Assembly (NCBI GenBank): GCA_914767715.1 | Contig: OU612065.1 | Coordinates: 28,458,001 to 28,522,000, forward strand | Direction: 5' to 3' | DNA from: Membranipora membranacea | Taxonomy: Eukaryota; Bryozoa; Gymnolaemata; Cheilostomatida; Membraniporidae | DNA length: 64,000 nt | Shown: positions 25,901 to 35,600 of the stretch, one piece after another | Layout: each line of letters starts with the position of its first letter | Position numbering within the stretch: position 1 is the stretch's first letter | Position numbers and translations under genes: made by a program | Notes under the pieces: model-generated | Told to the model about the DNA's origin: nothing | Databases searched by the model: none | Seen by the model: the letters and a program-made list of their open reading frames with translations, nothing else

Positions 25901-28900
25901 CAAGTTCTGGAAACCACGGAAAAGGCGGAAAATTAGTTTGGCCTCTCAGACTAGATACTTATGTATACTTGTGCCTCATGAGTTAGCTTGGGAAAAAACA
26001 TTGATGTGGTGTTGTAAAAACTGCTTGTAATTATTATCTTACACACTCAGATATACTTTCTTCTTAGCAATACATATTGATCTTGTATAGTAAATTGTTT
26101 GGATGGAATTATTATAGACTGGAAAATGGACAGTTTGTATCAAAAATGATGCTGCCCAGCCAGAGAATGTTGTCTCTCAGATTGAGTCTATGTCTAAAGT
26201 AACATCAGCAGCAGGCGGAGAGGTCAATGAGAGTGAGCTACCCATCACTGTCAGAACTAATATTGTCAACACCTCTCCCGACTTCAATAACAGTAAGTAC
26301 TGCAGTTATCAATAAATTGGGTCTTTCAAAAAGTCTTCTGTCAAAGAGTTTTCAGGACAAGAAAAACCTAAAAAATTTACCCTTATTTAAATAGTAGCTG
26401 TAATAACTTGTATATCCATGTATCGAAGGTCGAAGGTGTAAGCTATAGAAGTCAAATTGATGGACGTATTTTTAAAACTTTGATAATGTTTACCGTTGGT
26501 GGCCATTTTCTTGAGTTCCCAGGAATATATATCAGGCTATGGACAGAATCTAAAAGTTTGTTCTGATTTACCAGGGAGTTTTTTTTAATCCTTTGTTCTC
26601 AGATACATTTCTTTCTCAGCTCAACAACTAATCTCACTTTTGTATATTGCAGGTGCTACACCAGTGTCATTGTACGCGTCTGTGACCCAAGGCTACGCTG
26701 CTGTAGTTGGAGCTAAAGTAATGGCCACGATTGAGTATCCAGATGCCACACAACACGCTAAAACCCAACTAGAGTTGAGAGACGACGGGGTCGGAGTCGA
26801 CATCCTTAAGGGCGACGGAACATACTCAGCTTACCTCATCAACTCTAACACTAAAGGCAAACACTCTATAAATGTGGAGGTGGTGAGCGTCGGAGGAACG
26901 AGTGTCAAATCTGTCTCTTATAGTCAAGCTGGTGCCATATCTGGTAAGTTTAGCAATAGCTAGCTATACATCCTGGTTGATGATATGATATTATCAGACA
27001 CTATGGATTATCTTACCCTGCCTTGGCAAGCTTTGTTGCGGGGGGGGGGAACCCACCCATCTCCCCACCCACTGAACAAAGCTTGTCAAGACAGGCTAGG
27101 ATTATCTGTAGTGTCTGGTATTATATCACTTTGTATTTAACTGTGATAATCTTGTAAGAGAACATTATCCCAAAAGCCAACCAATAGGCCCTTATATTAA
27201 TGAGTAGATTGTGATTGATTTACTGGAATATCTAGGATCACATCACAGAGTAAGGATATATATATCCTCACTCTGTGATCACATTGAGGCATCTCAATGA
27301 GCGTAGAATCTTACTCAATTAGATATAGATGGAGCTGTGTTCATTCTTCTTTGATGATTACAATGGGAGATAAGACCACGCAGTAAATATGGCGGCGACT
27401 TGACATATTTGCTCAGATTCTGAGGCTTGTTACTGCAGATATGATGTATTATGGCTCTCGACATGTCTCATGATTGATGCCTAGTTTCCACTATCTATGA
27501 GTGTTGTTGGGTAATGATAGCGCCAATATTGATAAGATGGAATACCATCTCACAATGGAATTCTGCTTTGCCAATTACTTACATTGTTGATGATATCATT
27601 AAGGACTGATATATAAGAGGTTTGTGACGTTGATCAAGGAGATTCTTATCACCGTTCACATAGGGCAAGGAACAATAAAAAATGACCAATGAGTAATGAA
27701 AGGAAGCTGAATAAGACTAAGTTAAAGCTGAATAACTCGCCGTTTTATTCCAGCGATAAACAGTTGTTCATGAATAGACAACTTCCAGTCCATACAATAT
27801 GATATATTTTCTCATTTTTATTTGTCTTTTCTTTTAGAACCTGGGGAGCCAATCAGTGTACAAGAAGTAGATCTCACACCAACTGATGAATTTCAGAGGT
27901 TTTCATTGGCTGGTTTTATCGATGTTCAGTCAATAGCTCCTCCTAATGTAGATAGATATGCTCCTTCTAGAGTACAGGATCTGAATGTTACTGGAGCTTC
28001 TTATGCTGACGGCACAGTCACGCTTGAGTGGACAGCTGTTGGTGATGATCTGGATGTTGGAACAGGTGAGTGTGCAAGTCACCTTGCTATTGACATCTGA
28101 TAACTAATTTGATAACTCTTTTATATGGACAACATAAACATATAAACAATATAGTCAGTTATCTATGATATCCACATAACTCAATACTAGTTTTTCAAAA
28201 TGAGTATTTTGTCACGAACATCACACCAGAAAGCTAACAACAAAAATACTGTCCATTGAATTCCATATCTGGAAGAGCATCATTAGCTTTCTTTTGCAAA
28301 ACAAAGGGCTTGCAAAAATAGCCAGTCCCTAGTAGCAATCTAGAAATGCCCTAATCATCGACACTGTAGGGGTATAATTACTGTTTGCAATTTTGTAAAC
28401 AAGACAATTTCTTGGGCTAATTATTCATACTACTAGGGACAGCCAATCAGATCACAGTCAGATGAGTCCCTGTGTTTAGTGTCCTAACCGTATAACGCTA
28501 TGATACTATTTCCATTCTATGAGAAGAATCTAATTCAGTGATACTGTCATATTGATCTGAAGAGGAAACATGCGCATTGTATAAAAGTCAACTACTTTCT
28601 GTTTACAGCTGAATCATATGAGGTGTGGAGAGCAGATAGTCACAAGATTATGTACAGAGAGCGAGTAGCTAGCGCTACACTCGTCAAGCAGTCTGACCTT
28701 GACACTGGTAGTCTGACCTCACCTAAACCAGCCAATCAGAGAGAGAGGATAGTACTCACCATACCCGACAAATCGAAGACCTATGTGTACGCAATCCTCG
28801 TCAAAGATGACAGTAACAACCTCAGTGAAATGTCAAATGTTGTGTCAGCTAAATTAGTCGAGGTTCCATCAGCTGTTGATGTTGGACTCATTGCGGGCGT

Positions 28901-29036
28901 AACAGTAGGAGTCCTGGTTTTGGTGCTTATCATCGTAATTGTTGGTGTCTTGTTAGCTAAGGGCACAATTGGACCAGGAAGAGCATCCAAGGACATTGAT
29001 TCGCCAACTCACAAAAATAAGGCTTATCTGGCATAA
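19996..29036 (+). CDS. CLCA family protein (calcium-activated chloride channel regulator)
   Basis: Family role: secreted or anchored self-cleaving metalloprotease that modulates calcium-activated chloride channels. Exons: 19996-20175, 21182-21319, 21800-21953, 22609-22895, 23174-23309, 23599-23705, 24222-24455, 24670-24856, 25042-25151, 25506-25715, 26118-26292, 26653-26943, 27838-28065, 28609-29036. All are GT-AG with matching phases; the sum is 2865 nt, 954 aa, a normal CLCA length. Order: signal peptide (residues 1 to about 27); CLCA N-domain with HEWGHLRWGLFDE (163-175), fitting the family motif HEXXHXXXGXXDE; Cys-rich segment (exons 4-5); VWA domain with a full MIDAS (DVSGS 329-333, Thr401, Asp431); beta-rich domains; fibronectin-III-like segment (from about residue 775); one membrane span (about 902-926) and a short cytoplasmic tail. 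It is a type I membrane protein by this reading. The specific CLCA paralogue cannot be named. Confidence 0.94.
20513..20528. repeat. 16-bp palindrome sharing the hairpin-MITE termini
   Basis: AACAGGCTAGCCTGTT lies in the first intron of the CLCA gene. It equals two outer termini (ACAGGCTA / TAGCCTGT) of the hairpin MITE family joined back to back, so it may be a remnant or excision scar. It is short enough to be chance. Confidence 0.35.
26981..27128. mobile_element. Hairpin MITE, copy 2
   Basis: Arms of about 55 bp (26981-27037 and 27075-27128) are imperfect reverse complements. The inner 24 bp match the family core with three mismatches in the left arm. The loop (27038-27074) is G-rich then C-rich. 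It lies in the CLCA intron 26944-27837. The longer arms suggest that the full element is about 150 bp and that the 37-bp copy at 9729 is an internally reduced form. Confidence 0.7.
27242..27279. repeat. 19-bp hairpin in CLCA intron
   Basis: 27242-27260 and 27261-27279 are reverse complements with one mismatch and no loop (ATCACAGAGT..GGATATA). Probably a minimal palindromic element. No function can be assigned. Confidence 0.6.
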
Positions 29037-29180
29037 TTTAATGCTGCTAAGATGCCAAAGTATAATGACTTGCCTGGCCTGTGCCCTGTCATCAAGTTTT
29101 TTATTGACTATATTTATTGTCAAAAAATCTCTCTGTATTTCTTTCTATACAATATCTGCACGTAACTGGTTACGGCTTTT

Positions 29181-29310
29181 ATGTAGAAGCATGCTATTCT
29201 TGTAGCTTGTCTTGACAAGCTTTGTTCGGGGGAGGGTGGTGCGGTAGGGGTGCTCCCCGATCAAAGCTTGTCAAGACAGGCTAGCTATTCTTGATGCTTG
29301 TAAGCTACAT
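29181..29310. mobile_element. Hairpin MITE, copy 3
   Basis: Core arms TAGCTTGTCTTGACAAGC.. (29203-29224) and ..GCTTGTCAAGACAGGCTA (29262-29283) surround a G-rich loop. Weaker complementarity continues outward to 29181 and 29310. It lies just after the CLCA stop, so it may be inside the CLCA 3' UTR and would fold into a long hairpin in the transcript. Confidence 0.7.
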
Positions 29311-29508
29311 TTGCTCAATTTCATTCTATGCGATGGCAATCATTCCAAGACCACAGATTAACTTCTATTTGCTCCTAATATGCCAAATATACCACTTTGC
29401 TCTCTGAAGTTGCTGCAGTTTTATTTAGACACACTAACAGCGATATTGCTGCCATTTGAGTATTTATCGGTGCAAAGAAAATTTGTCCGTTTTTTTGGGT
29501 TAATGATA

Positions 29509-29514
29509 AATAAA
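29509..29514 (+). terminator. Candidate polyadenylation signal of the CLCA gene
   Basis: AATAAA about 470 bp after the CLCA stop at 29036; I noticed no closer one. If used, the 3' UTR includes hairpin MITE copy 3. It rests on a single hexamer only. Confidence 0.35.
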
Positions 29515-30244
29515 TGTGAGATAAAAACCATTGTAATAACCTGTGTCATCATGCTCATTATTTGAAGACCACATTGTATTTAGGACACTACGTGAACATT
29601 TTGTGTGACCATACTTCACCATATAACACCACTTTAAAAGCATCAGAATGGCTGTTTTAATTTTGAAAGGACATCCCTTGACCTTGACCTGCCTGCAAAC
29701 TGAGAGCAAATGGGCGCAGATATTGCAGCCTAGCCCCTAAGGCAACTAGTATTTCGCCGCCCATGCTTCGGGATGTGGCGTGTGATATGTCATCTGATTT
29801 TAATCAACCTTTTAATTTTTAATCAACCCTTTCTCCATCAGTTCTGCGTTGTGCATTGTTATGATTATATTATGAGAATAGTTTTGTCTTTTGAATGCCT
29901 GAAAGCTAGAAAGCTTGAAGCCATACAAGGTAAAGAGTTAACTCTCCAAATGAACATTGATATAAAGGCGGAGTGACAAACCCAACATTCAAAGTCCCAA
30001 TAATGTTGAGCTGTCCTACATGAGCATCAATCGAGCATTATTATCGACATGTTCTATAATACCTCTACTATATACTACAATTTATATCAATTCTTTGATC
30101 TCAGGAGTTGTCCAATCATGGTTAGACATCTTGCATAAGCATAAAATGCGCTTCTAATTTGTCATGTCTTTGAATTACTTTGCATAACTTGGTATATTTC
30201 TTTTGCTTATCTGCACCAAATACACGATGAGTGTAGAGGTGGTA

Positions 30245-30420
30245 TAAGGCGTGGCTCAGTGGTATGACATTAGCTGGGCATGCAGAAGGTCTCAGGTTCA
30301 ACTCCCATTTGGGGAAGGGATTTTTGTAGTTGAGTTAAGAGCTTGAAAACTTCTCATCTTGGACCAAGATCTGACCTAAACTACACAATTATATAACAAA
30401 GAATAAAAAACACACTATGC
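30245..30420 (+). mobile_element. tRNA-derived SINE
   Basis: The head has a Pol III A box (TGGCTCAGTGG, 30252-30262) and B box (GGTTCAACTCC, 30295-30305) at tRNA spacing. The T-arm and acceptor stems do not pair properly, so this is not a working tRNA. A non-tRNA body follows and ends in an A-rich stretch near 30400-30420. The right boundary is approximate. Confidence 0.65.
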
Positions 30421-30750
30421 AAAAATAATTATTGTTGTTAGCAACACCAACATCCCATCCAAATGATATGCTTCATCTACGAATAATAAATTTGATCGTA
30501 CAATGAAAATAAAGCTTAACGATAAAGATTAATAAATGATAACTATGAAAAAGTAGATACCCATACAATAAAAGTATATATATATATATATTTATACATG
30601 TATACATATATATATATAAAGCTGAAATGAATTGTTATATGTAACACCACTTTAACTTTCTCAATTATATACCATACAATAAAAAATAACATGTAATAGT
30701 ACTACTAAGCAAAGATAACTGTTATTGTTAGCAACAAGCCATCCCCCCCT
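30383..30750. repeat. Diverged direct duplication around a TA tract
   Basis: About 70-90 bp at 30383-30450 (..CAATTATATA.. then TTATTGTTGTTAGCAACA) recurs at about 30660-30750 (..CAATTATATA.. then TTATTGTTAGCAACA). Both pieces adjoin the SINE tail region, so this may be a second, truncated SINE 3' body. Between them a (TA)n palindromic tract runs at 30575-30619. Confidence 0.45.
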
Positions 30751-31599
30751 TCTCAAAATGCAGGCAAATCGGATGATCTGAGCTAAGAGTAACATAAGCG
30801 ATCATACAAGGACTGCACTGTGATAATTCCATACTCTTCATATTCTGCCAACGTTGTGTGATGGCCCACTCCAGGAATTGAGAGCCTGATTATGATTTTA
30901 TCCTCTCTCAACAATCTTTCCTTTCATTTTGAAGGGATGATAGATTTTTTGTTATTGATTATTGTTGCTGGAATAGCACTCAGCTCTATGCGACCGACCA
31001 TTGCATACGTGATTTTGTTGAATTTGCAAATGCGGAGGATAAAGTTTTTTTTAAATTGAACTCAATAATTTGATTAACATTGAATCATTATCAGGTGTTT
31101 TCGGCAGCACTAGCTGCTTAAGATTGTTGCTGAGTCAAGATAAATACTGATATTGCGATCATGAATTGTAAAAATTGACAAGTCTCAGATATCCAGCAGA
31201 TAACCATAAGGTGGCAGAAGAGGACATATCAATTTCCCCATAGAGCTGATTAAAGTTATACCTTAGAGAGGGGCTGTCACAACTCTAGTTTCGAACTATC
31301 TGACTCGTCCGTGTCCCATTTTGAGTAACCATTTTTATATACGCACTCGTAAATTATGATGACATAAACTGATGAATAAAAAATAGGTTAAGTTTTTCAG
31401 AGAGGAAAAATTTGAGGCACTTAGCAGTTACTCACCCTCTTCTCTTTATATTAAGCTCCGACCTCAGCAAATCACAATTTAAAGCTAGCAAGCGATTAGT
31501 TGGGCCAAGCTCTGGCTAGGATAAAATAACAAGGACGAACAACTAAATGCAAACGATCAGATGGGCTTCAATAGCTTGTCTTGATAAGGCTATATCAGA

Positions 31600-31752
31600 G
31601 ACTATAGATATAGTCTCTATATCTATATAGATATAGAGTATATCTATATAGTATATCTATATAGTATATCTATATAGATGTACTATATATCTATATAGAT
31701 ATATAGTATATCTATATAGATATACTATATAGATATACTATATCTATAGTCT
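31600..31752. repeat. TATCTA-rich palindromic low-complexity tract
   Basis: Dense alternating copies of TATCTATATAG and its complement form a self-complementary tract of about 150 bp, bounded by GACTATAGATATAGTC on the left and TATAGTCTC on the right. It is likely to extrude as a cruciform. It is preceded at 31573-31588 by a piece resembling the hairpin MITE terminus. Confidence 0.75.
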
Positions 31753-32019
31753 CAGGCTATATCATAATCATAATAGTATAATATCCTACAGTTTCTACCT
31801 AATTTAGTTTGGATACTCGTACGCAACGGATAAGATGAAAGTTTAACTCGCCAAATAGCCAGAAAGAAAGTATGTAATGGATTGAAAAAGTAAGTTATCG
31901 CTGTATGATTGTGCAGGTTAGACAATTTGAGTGGCATAACTGCCTGTTTAAATAATCAGGCTATGCATTCGAAGGGACAATCTTCCCGTTACATGTGTTA
32001 TGCCCTATTGCCCTGTATA

Positions 32020-32077
32020 AGCTGTCTTGACAAGCTTTGTTGAGGGGGTGGGGGAGTCAAGCTTGTCAAGACAGGCT
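32020..32077. mobile_element. Hairpin MITE, copy 4
   Basis: Arms AGCTGTCTTGACAAGCTT (32020-32037) and AAGCTTGTCAAGACAGGCT (32059-32077) flank a G-rich loop. Same family core as the copies at 9729, 26981, 29181 and 32204. Confidence 0.7.
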
Positions 32078-32203
32078 CGCTACCGTAATGATGAATTTGC
32101 TAAGGCCCTGATACTGGCCTTGTCAAGCGGCTACTGTTTTTGTTTTGGGTAGTGCCTACCTCCGTAAACAACAAGTGGCCAATTGACAAGGCTACCCTGG
32201 ATC

Positions 32204-32249
32204 TAGCCTGTCTTGACAAGCTATTTTCGGTGCTTGTAAAGACAGGCTA
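32204..32249. mobile_element. Hairpin MITE, copy 5
   Basis: TAGCCTGTCTTGACAAGC (32204-32221) is mirrored by 32232-32249 with one mismatch around a 10-nt loop. GGCTACCCTG.AT occurs on both sides (32190-32202 and 32245-32257), partly overlapping the right arm. Confidence 0.7.
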
Positions 32250-32651
32250 CCCTGAATCCATCTACATTGTACCATGACATGCTTATTATTGCCAATAATA
32301 GTCAGAGCTATATTGGTGGTTTCAGTGGGGTTATTATATAAGCCTATGGTAATTACATTGACTAGTCTTAAATGAGCCAATAAGCACTAGGTAAATTAAT
32401 AGCTTGACCTAATACCAAATTTGTTGCACCCATCCTCAAATAAAAGATAATTATAGCATGAACTCTTCTTTGAGGCTAGAAACATTGTGGGTGGGACTTA
32501 GATTAAGATTAGGATAGTATATACAGCGGTTCAATATATGAAATGACAGAAAAGATAAGATAGTCAGTCAGTAAGAACTAAACTGAAAAAGGAAGCATAA
32601 CTCCTGTAGTGGTTAACAGAGGATCTTGAAGGTTCATGAGCGAATTATTAT

Positions 32652-35600
32652 TTGAATGAGGCCAATGAGGCCATCAACTGGTCAGAGTTTAAAAGAAATC
32701 CGATGGCTTTTTAATTTTTTCGCCTGCCGTTTGGCATGTTTTTTTATGTCAAAATTGGCCCTCGTTAAAAATGTTGCTGACGCCAATCTAAGAGGGGCAG
32801 CCCCGAACGGTTTTCCGTTCCAAAGTCAGCATGAAATTCCACACGGTATAGAGTAGGTTAGAAGGCAATCTATTTTTTAATCTGGCCGTAAAAAACACCA
32901 AGGGTCCCCCCTTTGTTACTTTTTATAATTTTAAAGTCGCTCTCATCTCTGTTCTATTTATCGTAGGATCTTCATATTCTGGAATTTGAATGAGGCCAAT
33001 GAGGCCATCAACTGGTCAGAGTTCAAAAGAAATCCGATGGCTTTTTAATTTTTTCGCCTGCCGTTTGGCATGTTTTTTTATGTCAAAATTGGCCCTCGTT
33101 AAAAATGTTGCTGACGCCAATCTAAGAGGGGCAGCCCCGAACGGTTTTCCGTTCCAAAGTCAGCATGAAAGTCCACACGGTATAGAGTAGGTTAGAAGGC
33201 AATCTATTTTTTAATCTGGCCGTAAAAAACACCAAGGGTCCCCCCTTTGTTACTTTTTATAATTTTAAAGTCGCTCTCATCTCTGTTCTATTTATCGTAG
33301 GATCTTCATATTCTGGAATTTGAATGAGGCCAATGAGGCCATCAACTGGTCAGAGTTTAAAAGAAATCCGATGGCTTTTTAATTTTTTCGCCTGCCGTTT
33401 GGCATGTTTTTTTATGTCAAAATTGGCCCTCGTTAAAAATGTTGCTGACGCCAATCTAAGAGGGGCAGCCCCGAACGGTTTTCCGTTCCAAAGTCAGCAT
33501 GAAATTCCACACGGTATAGAGTAGGTTAGAAGGCAATCTATTTTTTAATCTGGCCGTAAAAAACACCAAGGGTCCCCCCTTTGTTACTTTTTATAATTTT
33601 AAAGTCGCTCTCATCTCTGTTCTATTTATCGTAGGATCTTCATATTCTGGAATTTGAATGAGGCCAATGAGGCCATCAACTGGTCAGAGTTTAAAAGAAA
33701 TCCGATGGCTTTTTAATTTTTTCGCCTGCCGTTTGGCATGTTTTTTTATGTCAAAATTGGCCCTCGTTAAAAATGTTGCTGACGCCAATCTAAGAGGGGC
33801 AGCCCCGAACGGTTTTCCGTTCCAAAGTCAGCATGAAATTCCACACGTTATAGAGTAGGTTAGAAGGCAATCTATTTTTTAATCTGGCCGTAAAAAACAC
33901 CAAGGGTCCCCCCTTTGTTACTTTTTATAATTTTAAAGTCGCTCTCATCTCTGTTCTATTTATCGTAGGATCTTCATATTCTGGAATTTGAATGAGGCCA
34001 ATGAGGCCATCAACTGGTCAGAGTTCAAAAGAAATCCGATGGCTTTTTAATTTTTTCGCCTGCCGTTTGGCATGTTTTTTTATGTCAAAATTGGCCCTCG
34101 TTAAAAATGTTGCTGACGCCAATCTAAGAGGGGCAGCCCCGAACGGTTTTCCGTTCCAAAGTCAGCATGAAATTCCACACGGTATAGAGTAGGTTAGAAG
34201 GCAATCTATTTTTTAATCTGGCCGTAAAAAACACCAAGGGTCCCCCCTTTGTTACTTTTTATAATTTTAAAGTCGCTCTCATCTCTGTTCTATTTATCGT
34301 AGGATCTTCATATTCTGGAATTTGAATGAGGCCAATGAGGCCATCAACTGGTCAGAGTTTAAAAGAAATCCGATGGCTTTTTAATTTTTTCGCCTGCCGT
34401 TTGGCATGTTTTTTTATGTCAAAATTGGCCCTCGTTAAAAATGTTGCTGACGCCAATCTAAGAGGGGCAGCCCCGAACGGTTTTCCGTTCCAAAGTCAGC
34501 ATGAAATTCCACACGGTATAGAGTAGGTTAGAAGGCAATCTATTTTTTAATCTGGCCGTAAAAAACACCAAGGGTCCCCCCTTTGTTACTTTTTATAATT
34601 TTAAAGTCGCTCTCATCTCTGTTCTATTTATCGTAGGATCTTCATATTCTGGAATTTGAATGAGGCCAATGAGGCCATCAACTGGTCAGAGTTTAAAAGA
34701 AATCCGATGGCTTTTTAATTTTTTCGCCTGCCGTTTGGCATGTTTTTTTATGTCAAAATTGGCCCTCGTTAAAAATGTTGCTGACGCCAATCTAAGAGGG
34801 GCAGCCCCGAACGGTTTTCCGTTCCAAAGTCAGCATGAAATTCCACACGGTATAGAGTAGGTTAGAAGGCAATCTATTTTTTAATCTGGCCGTAAAAAAC
34901 ACCAAGGGTCCCCCCTTTGTTACTTTTTATAATTTTAAAGTCGCTCTCATCTCTGTTCTATTTATCGTAGGATCTTCATATTCTGGAATTTGAATGAGGC
35001 CAATGAGGCCATCAACTGGTCAGAGTTCAAAAGAAATCCGATGGCTTTTTAATTTTTTCGCCTGCCGTTTGGCATGTTTTTTTATGTCAAAATTGGCCCT
35101 CGTTAAAAATGTTGCTGACGCCAATCTAAGAGGGGCAGCCCCGAACGGTTTTCCGTTCCAAAGTCAGCATGAAATTCCACACGGTATAGAGTAGGTTAGA
35201 AGGCAATCTATTTTTTAATCTGGCCGTAAAAAACACCAAGGGTCCCCCCTTTGTTACTTTTTATAATTTTAAAGTCGCTCTCATCTCTGTTCTATTTATC
35301 GTAGGATCTTCATATTCTGGAATTTGAATGAGGCCAATGAGGCCATCAACTGGTCAGAGTTTAAAAGAAATCCGATGGCTTTTTAATTTTTTCGCCTGCC
35401 GTTTGGCATGTTTTTTTATGTCAAAATTGGCCCTCGTTAAAAATGTTGCTGACGCCAATCTAAGAGGGGCAGCCCCGAACGGTTTTCCGTTCCAAAGTCA
35501 GCATGAAATTCCACACGGTATAGAGTAGGTTAGAAGGCAATCTATTTTTTAATCTGGCCGTAAAAAACACCAAGGGTCCCCCCTTTGTTACTTTTTATAA

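Noticed and set aside
30245-30317. Functional tRNA gene
   Set aside because: A and B boxes are present, but the T stem and acceptor stem do not pair; better explained as a tRNA-derived SINE.
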